Assembly: GCA_027924585.1 (NCBI GenBank)
Contig: BSBM01000602.1
Span: 8,183,501 to 8,247,500, forward strand
Reading direction: 5' to 3'
Origin: Larix kaempferi
Lineage: Eukaryota > Streptophyta > Pinopsida > Pinales > Pinaceae
DNA length: 64,000 bases
In this document: positions 55,132 through 64,000 of the stretch, piece after piece
Layout of the letters: every line of letters begins with the position of its first letter
Position numbering within the stretch: position 1 is the stretch's first letter
Program-made: the position numbers and the translations under genes
Notes under the pieces: generated by a model
Databases searched by the model: none
Seen by the model: the letters and a program-made list of their open reading frames with translations, nothing else
What the model was told of the DNA's origin: nothing

Positions 55132-56879
55132 GTGCTCATGTACAATGAGGAAAAGATTTAATTCCCCCCTTGCCAAAGGATAGTATTTGTTCAAAGCAAA
55201 ACCTATTTTAAATATTTGCACACTATATGATTTGCTATAAAAATGGTATACATGTATGAATCTCAAAGTGTCTCAATATGTTCGTGATTTTATTATTGGT
55301 GACTATGCATTTACACATCTTAGAGTATTTCATTAAGTTTTTGGTTTGCTTGTTGTTGACTCTACATTTATATATTTTAACTTGATGAAGATAAGGTGTT
55401 ACTTTTTTGTTAACTATTTGAATATTGGATTAAAATGGAAACTAAAAAAATTTATAAGTGCATGTCAAGATCATGCCTCTCTCAAGTGTGCATCAACCAC
55501 TTAACAACATGTTTGTAGACAATGTTTCATTTTTGTTTTTAAAATAGGAATCCATATTTTTATAGACGAAGCTCAATCCACCATTACAATGTTAAGCAAA
55601 GAATATGTTGGTAGCTTGCCAATACCATATTATAATATGTCTGAAAGCCACATCAATAATATTTAATATAATCAATATCCACATCCTACAATCCCCAATC
55701 AAGGGAGGAGAGTGCTCATCAATATTTGAACCCAAGCCACTATCACAATAACTGCTCCAAGTACCACTAGACCGCAACCCAATAAAAGTTTTTTTTTTCT
55801 TCTTTTTTCTAAAGGAATATTTTCTTGGTGAAACCCGGGGTATGCTTCCCTATATTTGTGAATGCCATTCCTAGTAAACATGTTGATGTATACTAATGCT
55901 CCTACACGAGAGAATCAAGTTAGGACCCTCTTGACATGAAGCTAAGCAAATGCTCAACAACATTGGCAACATTGAGCTTACCCCCTAGGCTTGTGCACAA
56001 TCATTTATATCTTCTAGATTTATAAAATATTTAAAAATTTGTTGATGTTAGTATTAAGGTAGATGGTGAGAGAAATCAAAGCAATAAGAACTACAATGTT
56101 GCAAGTGTCATTGAGTAATGCAATGAACAAAATTGAGTAATGCAATGAACGAAATTTCCTTCCCTGTTGAATATTATCTAAATAAACTCAACAAATTCCC
56201 AATGTTTGATTGATGCTAGTGTGCTCTACATTTAGATTTTACAGGGATCTTCATTGTGAAAGAATATTTATAATTATCAATAACCATAATGTCTGTGGTT
56301 GAACTTGATGAAAAAATAAGTTCCTATTTTCAAAATATTTTGTATTTGAAAATGGGGAAATATCTAGTGATAATGAAAAGTTGCCTAAAAATTGCTAAGA
56401 TGTTAAATATTGTGGTACTATGTATCATTCCTTGTTTGTTCTCATATGAAACGAGTGAAAAAAGAAAAAGAAAAAATGAAAATTGCAAAATCTCTAATGA
56501 CAATGAAATGTAGCATGTCATGAAGATTGTTAATTTGCTAAATATCATTGCATTGTACTTCACTTCTTGTCCATACTGATATGAAAACATTTTAAAACAT
56601 AAAAGAAAATGGAATTCACCAATTGCACATGACCTTTGAGCCAATCATTTATATTGCTCTTATTTTATTACATTGTGACAAAGTAACATCAATGAACTCC
56701 ATTCCTCATGTTTAATGATAATATGCATTGTTATTAATTTGATAGTTGCAATTAATTGAAGACAAAGACCACACCATAATTAACAATGGTATTCAAGATC
56801 ATTTGCTTTCCTTGATACCTTGAATACTCTAGGTTGCTTGCCATGACCAAGACATCAAGAATACCAAACAAGGGTGCCT
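55132..56879. other. AT-rich spacer, one odd small frame
   Basis: Between element H and the LINE. Mostly AT-rich without recognisable repeats. A 60-codon minus frame at 55699-55881 has a basic patch (EKRRKKK) followed by about 25 hydrophobic residues (LLLGCGLVVLGAVIVIVAW) and a short tail ending STLLP: the shape of a tail-anchored membrane protein end or last exon. I see no supporting splice context and do not assign a function. The frames at 56289-56644 are AT-driven. Confidence 0.35.
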
Positions 56880-57362
56880 CAAAGAAGTTAGCCAAAAAAT
56901 ATTTTTTTCCAATATATAATCTAGAGATTGTCCTAATGCATGGAACTATGTGTTTGGGGAAAAAGTTATTGAAGACATTTATTTTCTTTTGAAGGGTTGG
57001 AATTTTTGTTCTTTGGGTGCTAAGGGCCTTTCAAGTGGTCGTGTCTTAGGTTGGAATGCTAATATTGATTCGATCTCTAGTGTTATATTGAATGTAGGTA
57101 TCTAGGTAGAATATATATTAAAGAATTGGGAAAAGTGTTTAGAATTATAAATTTGTATGAGCCCTATATTGACATGATGGCATTATGGAAGAAACTAAAA
57201 GGTAAAGGTTCCATGGAAAATGATAATGTCATGATAGGAGGTGATTTAAATCTAACTCTAAACTTAGGGGAAATTTGGGGAGAACCTACTAGCCCATATC
57301 TTTTGGTTGATTATTTTAATCATATATTTGAAGATTTGAAGCTTATTGATGTTAAGTCAATC
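56880..57362 (+). pseudogene. Element I endonuclease remnant
   Basis: Apurinic-type endonuclease that would nick target DNA. Visible blocks: LLKGWNFCSLGAKGLSSGRV and LGWN, then after frame changes VFRIINLYEPYIDMMALWKK and NDNVMIGGDLNLTLNLGEIW. GGDLN is the conserved Asp-Asn active-site motif. The frame from 57126 is 79 codons and ends at a stop after DVKSI. The N-terminus is too worn to read. Confidence 0.85.
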
Positions 57363-57399
57363 TAAGTAGTCCCTACTTGAAGAAATTTAGAAGAGGTAG

Positions 57400-58644
57400 A
57401 GAAAGCATTTCCAAAATGTTTGATACATTCATGATGGTTGAAAGTATTTTAGAAGAAGTTACCAAAATAAAGTCATGGGTAGGTTATGGGGGGTCTTCAA
57501 ATAATTTACACATTCTATTTCAAAATGAGACGGGATAAAAAACACCCTAGCTTCTTTTAAGTTTAACAATTTATAGTTAAATGAGGAAGATTCCAAACAA
57601 ATAATAGTGTTGAATTGAAAGAAGTATGATGGTACTTAGGAGACTTGGCAATGCAACAACATGCAGATAATACAAAAACAAATGAAGAAGATTGCAGTTG
57701 AGTGGGCAAGAAAAAAAAGAACAAAAGAAAATCAAAAGGAACTAATAAAGTTGAAGAATAAATTATAAGGTTTTTGAAATTAATTAAAAAGGTTTTTTTA
57801 GACAAGAAGTATCAAATTGTTATAGGTATTGAAGGAAAATATTTATCAAATAAATCAGAAATTGTGATAGGTATTGGAGAAAAATATTTATCAAATAAAT
57901 CAGAAATAAGAATGAAGGATTAGAGTATATCAATATGGTTCACTTAAGGGGATGACAATAATAGTTTTTTCCAAAATTATCCTAAGCTCAAAAGTCATGT
58001 GAATATTATTCAGAAAATTGGGTTACAAGATGGTTTTAAGGTTAAATATTTTCTGGATATCGTTGAAGTGGGTAGAAAGCATTTACAATCTTTTTTTAAA
58101 GAGCCTACAAGGATTAATATAGCAGAAATTCAGAAAGTGACGGGGTTGTTTCCCAAGGTATTTACAATCTTTTTTTAAAGAGCCTACAAGGATTAATATA
58201 GCAGAAATTCAGAAAGTGACGGGGTTGTTTCCAAAGGTTACTGATGATAGAATGAATGATGAGTTGGATGCAGAAATATTATCAGATGAATTGAAAGTAG
58301 TGCTAAATGAATTCAAGAAAGCCAAAAGTCCAAACGCTAACGACTAAATAGTTGAGTTATGTTTGGGCTTTTATGATCTGTTGGAAGAAATTTTTAGAGT
58401 TTTAGAAATTATCTAGAGCCTGTAGAAAAGTGCTAGTGGACATAAATTTTATTTTTATAGCTTGTATTCCAAAGAAAGGACATTTTCTTTTGAAGAATTG
58501 AGACCCATTTCATTGTGTAATTTAATCTATAAGTTCATCTCTCATGTACTGTTTGTTGATGATGTCTTAATTGCTGGAATGGATAATTTGCTGGAATAGA
58601 GGCATTATTGTGATATTATCACATTATTTTGCAAAGCTTCTGGA
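57400..58644 (+). pseudogene. Element I RT, gutted
   Basis: Only fragments are legible: PTRINIAEIQKVTGLFPKV, ELKVVLNEFKKAKSPN, ELRPISLCNLIYKF (the RT entry motif) and then, almost immediately, ISHVLFVDDVLIAGMDNLLE (the active-site motif, FVDD). In intact LINEs about 190 residues separate these two blocks, so the palm and fingers were deleted. A 79-bp tandem duplication (58081-58238) further disrupts the upstream part. Confidence 0.85.
58081..58238 (+). repeat. 79-bp tandem duplication in element I
   Basis: 58081-58159 (ATTTACAATCTTTTTTTAAA ...) is repeated at 58160-58238, almost identical. Because 79 is not a multiple of three it shifts the frame. It arose after insertion, since it duplicates part of a coding frame. 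Confidence 0.95.
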
Positions 58645-60609
58645 ATGTGTGTCAGTTTGAAAAAATCCTATTTTTATGGGAACCTTATTGCAAATGAACA
58701 TATATTGGTTTATCAATCCATACTGCCATATAAGTATTGCATTATCATAGATGGTTTCACCTATCTTGGGTTTCATCTTAAACCGAATGGGTATTTGATT
58801 AAGGACTGGGAGTGGCTGCTTAAGAAATTTGAAAACAGGATATCTAATTGGACTTATCGCTTACTGTCAATTGGAGGGAAGCTTACCTTAGTTAAGTCTG
58901 TCTTGATGGGAACTCCAGTATACTGGTTTTCATTACTGCCTATCCCTTGTTCGGTTATAAATTCTCTGAGGAAACTTATGTTTAATTTTCTTTGGACAGG
59001 AGGGCTGCACAAATCCAGTCTTGTGATGATTAGTTGGGAGAGAATTTCATTACCTTTTGATGCTGGTGGTTGGGGCATTAGGGATCTATCAGTATTCAGT
59101 GAGGCATTACGGCTGAAAAGCTTATGGCGTGCCATTTTTGGCACTACTCTTTGGTCGAAGATTATACATCAAAAATACATTAAGATTGAGATCTCTCACT
59201 GGTTAAGGTCTTCGGATAAGAAAGCAAGGGGTGTATCACCGATTTGGAATGGCTTTATGAAAGTCTACAAATGGCTGGCATATAAGTTGTGTTGGCAGGT
59301 TGGCTCTGGGGCAGAAGTTTCTATAGGTGTGGATCCCATTCTGGGATTAAATGACTCTTACAGTTTATCATCCTCACTTCGGAATAAGCTCAATTCTGGA
59401 GGTTTCTATACTTTAAACTCTATTGCAAATTTCAGTAGGAATGGATACTGGGCTATGATGACTAATCTTCAATTGTCACCTAATCAGGCCGTGGAGTGGC
59501 AGGAATATATACATGGTCTCAATGCTGCAGGTATTCATCTGAAAATTGAAGCTGACAGAATTGTTTGGAATGGGAATGAAGCTAATGGGGTTGTGACTGT
59601 GAGATCGGCCTATAGTTGCATGATAAAACGTAGATGTATCTTCCCAAGACACTGGTGGTATGATAAAATCTGGAGATGGTATTTGCCACTTAAATTGAAA
59701 TGTTTTTTTTAGTTTGTTCTTCAAGGCAGGCTGAAGACTTGGGAGAATCTTATATCTATGGGTTGGACCGGCCCCAGTCAATGTATATTATGTAAAAGGT
59801 ATGCTGAATCTACTGTACATCTATTTTTAGAATGTGCCTTCACAGTGGAACTTTGGGAGAAGATATATCAGTTTTTTAATATTACTGTAAGGTGGGAAGG
59901 CTTGAATATTGTTAATACTTTGCAGCAGTGGATACTGAATTGCAAAACATATAATTGCAAAACATATAAGACATTGCCTATTTACATCTGCTGGGCAATC
60001 TGGGGGATGCGGAATAAAGCTATTTTTGAAGACACTACTCCATATATGGAAAAGGCTTTTAACACTGTTATTAGTCACTATATGAGTTGGCAGAAAGAAG
60101 TTAAATCTCGGGCACATAGAGACATTGGGAGATTTGTTCTTGAGGTCACTGACCCTGTACTGTTTTTTGATGGTGCTGCTAATTTGGGTATTTGTGGTGT
60201 AGGAGGGGTCATTTTCCTCAATCATGATCACTATTATACTTTAAAATTGAAGTGTGGTAAAGGTACGAACATGAAGGTCGAACTTGTAGCTTTATGGACT
60301 GTTGCTAGACTAGCAAACATTTTTGGCTTCACAAATGTGAAGATTTTTGGTGACTCCCAAGTTACCATCAAGTGGGCTAGGGGGGAATATGAGCTTAATG
60401 TTCTTAATTTAACTGGCTGGTGTAATAGGACTATGGAAGAACCACATAAGCTTGGAAGGATTACTTTGAAACATATATTTCGGGAACATAATGCTCAGGC
60501 TGATATACTTTCTAAACAGGCTCTGATGGGTGGTGATGATCTACTTTTTTGGGAGGAATTTTGTGAGAACCAGATGATAGATTCTGGTAGCTGTTATTTT
60601 CTGGGATGA
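58645..60609 (+). pseudogene. Element I RT thumb, zinc domain and RNase H
   Basis: Two open frames (58645-59712, 355 codons; 59758-60609, 283 codons), both in frame 1 and separated by TAG at 59710-59712. Blocks: GFTYLGFHLKPNGYLIKDWE, NRISNWTYRLLSIGGKLTLV, NFLWTGGLHKSSLVMISWER (RT tail); LKTWENLISMGWTGPSQCIL and LFLECAFTVELWEKI (zf-RVT). RNase H: LFFDGAANLGICGVGGVIF, MKVELVALWTVARLA, KIFGDSQVTIKWARG, REHNAQADILSKQAL. All four catalytic acids appear intact. A short NCKTYNCKTY duplication lies near 59940-59967. RNase H would degrade RNA in the RNA-DNA hybrid. Confidence 0.92.
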
Positions 60610-60815
60610 TGGATTCTAGTATCTGTTACTTTTTGGTTTGAATTATGCCAAGGACATCCTTTTGTCTGTTTTTTGGCTCATAATGTATATCATTTGTATG
60701 TCAGATATACTCTTCGGGGAGGATGATGTTTTGAACAGTTCTTTACTGATATCATGTACTATTTGATTCAAATATGAATATCAATAGTATGCCTTTTTTC
60801 ACAGGAAAAAAAAGT

Positions 60816-62150
60816 TCATCTAAAAAATTATAACTAATCCCCTAAAATATATTTGATATGAACAGTTTGGTTTTGTTTTTAACAAACAAATTCATGATGC
60901 ATTTGGGACAGTCCAAGAAGGGATACATAATTTTATAATGAAAACGGATCTAGTTAAATCATATGAAAAGGTTAACTAGCATTATCTTTAGGTGGTGGTT
61001 CTTTTAGATTAGTATGAATACTTAAACAGCGAGTTGGATAATAGGCTGTCTTTCATCGACTTCTTTTATTGTCTTATAAATGGATCCTCCTTCAAGGTTC
61101 TTTCATGCCTAAGAGAACTAAAATAAGGATTTCCATTGTCACCATTTCAGTTCTTATTAATGCCAGAGCAATTAGTAGATTGATCTCAAAGGTTAAAAGA
61201 GAAGGGCATGTCATAGGAAGTAGGATGGCAGGATCTGTCCCTATCTTTCATCTGAGATCTGTTGATGGCATCATGATATTTGGGCAGGTTTCTCCCAGGG
61301 AGATGAATCATTTCAGATGACATCATAATCTGTCAAGAATATGCATCTTCTCTTTACGTAGCAGGTGATTGGAATAAGGGATGGACATCTGTAGTAGACT
61401 TAAATCCGCAGGGTGATAAGGTAGCAGAATGGTCCCAGTTTGTAGGTTTGTTAAAAACTTAAAGCACAATGCTACATCACTTTCTGATCCGGATGATAAT
61501 GTTAGGTGGTCAAAAAAATAAGGGATCAAAATGATATACAATCAAATTAAGATGTGCTACCAAAATGCAAGAAGACAGGGGAAAGTTGTGGTGATGGAAA
61601 TTAGTTTAGAAACTCAATGGTCACTGAAGGAAATTCATCATTGACATCTAGCCAACCAATTATATTTTCTTATGGGGGTTCTAGAAGCCAGCAAAGGTTA
61701 AATCCCAAAGAATCATCTAAAGAGCATCTAATCAATTACTCAAAAGTTAGGCCTTTTTTTAACAAGGTCTGTCCAGCTCTTTAATCAATTACTCAAAAGT
61801 TAGGCCTTTTTTTAACAAGGTCTGTCCAGGAAATGTAGGTATGTGGTACAGGGGGTATTTTATTTTTAGATCAATCAAATTTCATTGCTTCGAAATTTGC
61901 AATAGGTCAAGGAACAAATAATAGAGCTAAGTTTTTTGCTCTATGGTTTCCCATGAAAACTGTTGTAAATAGAGGCGTTGTCCAATTACAGGTTTTGATA
62001 GATTCCAAGCTACTTGTGGATTGGGTAAACAAAAACAATAAGTCCCAGGTTGAAAATTTGATAGTTAATTTAATACGATAAGTCCTTTTTTTTGGGTGTT
62101 TTCTCTGATCATCTTTCTAAAGAATCTTTATCTTTGAAGTAGGGATCCTT
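60816..62150 (+). pseudogene. Element J: second LINE fragment
   Basis: Broken pieces of a related LINE. RT segment at about 60870-61330: the frame 61069-61320 and others give INGSSFKVL, PLSPFQFLLMPEQLV, LISKVKREGHVIGSRMAGSV and SVDGIMIFG, where FADD-type Asp-Asp is replaced by VDG. RNase H segment at about 61840-62080: GGILFLDQSNFIASKFAIGQ, GTNNRAKFFALWFP and VLIDSKLLVDWVNKNN. Many frameshifts. No endonuclease. A 53-bp tandem duplication (61730-61835) lies between the two segments. Confidence 0.75.
61730..61835 (+). repeat. 53-bp tandem duplication in element J
   Basis: AATCAATTACTCAAAAGTTA to TGTCCAGCTCTTT (61730-61782) is repeated from 61783, with an identical core through AACAAGGTCTGTCCAG. 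A young, local duplication. Confidence 0.95.
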
Positions 62151-62440
62151 TCTGGAGAAGAGTTTAGAGGAGGTGAACTATTTTTATAATCTATTTGGTC
62201 CTTATATTCATTATTTCCTTATGTTCATTTTTGGAAATAGTTCTACATAGTACTGGTCATGACATATTAGATTAAATGTGTGAACGTTTGGGAAGGTTGA
62301 AACTATGGCCTGAAAAAGTATTTTCTGTTTGTATATTTTTGATGCTATGAAGCACAACAGAAGCCATAACGCCTTGGATGACTGCAATAAGTAGTTGTAG
62401 TTATGGCTAAAACTCTTTCAGTTTATCGTTTTAATACCAA
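62151..62440. other. Spacer after LINE fragment J
   Basis: AT-rich, nothing recognised. Possibly 3' untranslated sequence of element J. Confidence 0.4.
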
Positions 62441-62721
62441 TGTCATGTTTCATGAGATTTTTTTCCATGAATTTATTTACTTATTTTTTATATTTGACAT
62501 TTCAAAGATGAAATCAAAATATACATTGTTTATCTTTATGGCATCAATATCATGTTTCATGAGTTTTTTCTCCATGAATTTATTTATTTACTCTATATTT
62601 GATATTTCAAGAATGAAACCAAATATACATTGCCTGACAATGTATATTTTGGTTTCAGCTTTGAAATATCAAAGTGAATAAAGAAATTCATGGGAAAAAA
62701 AGTAAAACTCATGAAACATTG
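62441..62721. repeat. Direct plus inverted repeat, long palindrome
   Basis: Three related units of about 85 bp. Unit 1 (62441-62528) and unit 2 (62549-62632) are direct repeats (CATGTTTCATGAG ... ATACATTG). Unit 3 (62638-62721) is the inverse of unit 2, separated by only five bases (CCTGA). Units 2 and 3 therefore form a near-perfect 84-bp-arm hairpin. Frames on both strands read similar peptides (FMSFFSMNLFIYS) for this reason and are not genes. Confidence 0.9.
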
Positions 62722-62989
62722 GTGCGAAAAATAAATATCTTTTATCAAGTATAATGTTGGAAACGTGTACTTGAGTGTTGCTGATAGATTGCATAGCCCT
62801 GCAACCATTTTTTTCATAAAAAGTTATGTCAAACTGCTCCAAAGTTCTTCCCTGCACAATTACACAAATTAATAAAATAAAACAGAATGTTCACAAATGC
62901 ATTTAAGCAACTGCAAATTCCATCATAAGCTAAGAAACATGTATGTTTATTATCCCTAAAAATCTAGTTGAATTAAAGAAGAATGATCT

Positions 62990-63330
62990 TATTTCCAGGA
63001 AAAGGAAATGCCAGATCTTACTCATCATTAACAATTCCAGACTTTGGATTGGGGTGGCAGGTGTGGGAGGGGTGCTTTATGACCCAGGAGGAATTACTAC
63101 TCTCACGGTGGTTGGAGACTCTAAATTGATGAACAAACATGCAATATTCTCCTATGACCCATCTTCGATCCATCCTTAGCAGAATTCACAAGGAATCTTA
63201 GCTTTTTGACACAATCGAATTTTTCCATGTGTTAAGAGCCAATAACCAAGAAGCTAAGAGACAAAACAACTATGCCACTAGACTCCAGGAAGGAGTTTTT
63301 TCAATAAATAGAATTCAAACCCCATAAGTA
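62990..63330 (+). pseudogene. Element K: LINE RNase H fragment
   Basis: A worn RNase H: AGVGGVLYDPGGITTLT, then directly VVGDSKLMNKHAIFS (the section between first and second motifs is deleted), then in another frame FFHVLRANNQEAKRQNNYAT and RLQEGVFSIN, as at the end of LINE RNase H domains. It is not the same copy as I or J. Its upstream RT is not seen. Confidence 0.65.
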
Positions 63331-63448
63331 ATCCCATGACCTCTCAAATTCCATCAACTTTTTTGTCAAGAGGAAGACCTTGGCTCTCGTCTCCCTTGGA
63401 TGGGCTAGGCTCCCCCGACTCCAATAGTTTTAAAAACCAAAAATTATT

Positions 63449-63624
63449 AAAATAAGGGGGGTCCCAAGAGCTCATCACACAACTCAGGTCCTTCAAATCA
63501 AGGAGCTACTAAAATAAGGGGGGTCCCAAGAGCTCATCACACAACTCATGTCCTTCAAATCAAGGAGCTATTAAAATAAGGGGGGTCCCAAGAGCTCATC
63601 ACACAACTCAGGTCCTTCAAATCA
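63449..63624 (+). repeat. 62-bp minisatellite, about 2.8 copies
   Basis: Units start at 63449, 63511 and 63573 (AAAATAAGGGGGGTCCCAAG, then AGCTCATCACACAACTCA). Differences between copies are single bases (CAGG/CATG, CTACT/CTATT). The GGGGGGTCCC core is itself partly self-complementary. The last copy is incomplete, ending at TCAAATCAA. Confidence 0.95.
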
Positions 63625-64000
63625 ATTTAATGCGAGCAGCTGTCAACCGGTTGACTCAAGCCCCTCGACGTGTACCCACGAGCCCCTGCCATGTGTACCC
63701 ACGAGCTCATTGTACCATCACTCGACGGGATCCATCATTTCCTTAGCCTTGGTGTTGGTTTCCCCTGCAATGCGGGATGATCATAGGTGTCTACAGATTT
63801 TTCGTAGCCTCTAGCAATGATTTCAGAAGGTGGAGAGCAAGGGATGGGGACACAGCTCGTGTACGACAGGTTTTTTATGCCAGGCATGGTTTCTTTTCGG
63901 TTCAACTCTCTTGCTTGGATGAGGAAGATTTCCATTTGCTATGTTCCTCTTTATTGGTCATTTCGTCCCAAGTGCAGTTCCCGCTCGTGTATCCAAGTGA
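63625..64000. other. Unassigned, less AT-rich end of window
   Basis: Composition changes near 63630: more G+C, with GTGTACCCACGAGC repeated at 63670-63684 and 63694-63708. A 66-codon minus frame (63735-63935, MEIFLIQARELNRKETMPGI ...) has no known domain. It may be the start of another repeat or an organelle-derived insertion; I cannot tell. Confidence 0.4.

Larger units (their letters stand above)
56880..60815 (+). mobile_element. Element I: L1-type LINE with RNase H
   Basis: A non-LTR retrotransposon on the plus strand. Endonuclease part (56880-57362), RT with a large internal deletion (57400-59100), a zf-RVT type zinc region and a C-terminal RNase H ending at 60609, then a 3' tail with CACAGGAAAAAAAAG near 60800-60815. 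This order is that of plant L1 elements carrying RNase H. The 5' end is truncated or unrecognisable. The 3' half (58645-60609) has only one stop and no frameshift seen, far better preserved than the 5' half. Confidence 0.9.

Noticed and set aside
62403-62857. Open frames with FMSFFSMNLFIYS-like peptides on both strands
   Set aside because: They arise from the direct and inverted repeats, and the same peptide appears on opposite strands because the DNA is palindromic.
63449-63624. Three evenly spaced repeats resembling a CRISPR array
   Set aside because: The whole 62-bp unit is repeated without unique spacers. It is a minisatellite in plant DNA.

Overview
This window is plant nuclear DNA made almost entirely of decayed and nested retrotransposons. 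I found no convincing host gene, tRNA, rRNA or CRISPR array. The sequence is AT-rich. It holds Ty3/gypsy elements (one with a chromodomain remnant), Ty1/copia elements primed by initiator-Met tRNA, and an L1-type LINE with a C-terminal RNase H. That combination points to a seed plant with a large, repeat-swollen genome. A gymnosperm is plausible, but the sequence alone does not prove it. Nearly all reading frames carry stop codons, many where CAG, CGA or TGG is expected, as cytosine-methylation decay would leave.

Layout. 1-8394: repeat-derived noncoding DNA with T-rich tandem repeats, a duplicated covarying hairpin set (1817-2040), two LTR-like promoters facing away from each other (about 5346-6148), and three candidate polypurine-tract/LTR edges. 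8400-14313: element A, a Ty3/gypsy copy on the minus strand with both LTRs and a 5-bp target duplication. 14847-29187: element B, a Ty3/gypsy chromovirus on the plus strand with a 2.1-kb 5' LTR. Its reverse transcriptase is split by element C (19613-26641), a complete-length Ty1/copia element on the minus strand. 30497-42876: two tandem copies of a 1.65-kb gypsy gag/protease/LTR-edge block (D1, D2). D2 is split by element E (33509-41448), a copia element on the plus strand with gag-protease-integrase but no RT/RNase H. E is itself split by element F (37125-40486), a 3.4-kb gypsy-like element holding only gag and protease. 42754-45230: a 2.5-kb LTR. 45244-46700: a gypsy protease/RT fragment (G, minus). 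46740-55131: element H, a large gypsy element on the minus strand with one LTR, five zinc knuckles, and a second Gag-like domain inside pol between protease and RT. 56880-63330: LINE copies and fragments (I, J, K). The right end holds a palindrome, a 62-bp minisatellite and an unassigned, less AT-rich tail.

How the parts relate. The elements encode standard copy-and-paste machinery: Gag, protease, RT/RNase H and integrase for LTR elements, and endonuclease, RT and RNase H for the LINE. Most copies are dead because catalytic residues are lost. The insertion order can be read directly: C entered B; E entered D2 and F entered E, each with a perfect 5-bp target duplication. Removing F restores the E reading frame exactly. 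The three things most worth following up are the second Gag-like domain in H, the covarying hairpins near 1.8-2.0 kb, and the gag-protease-only element F nested in the RT-less element E.
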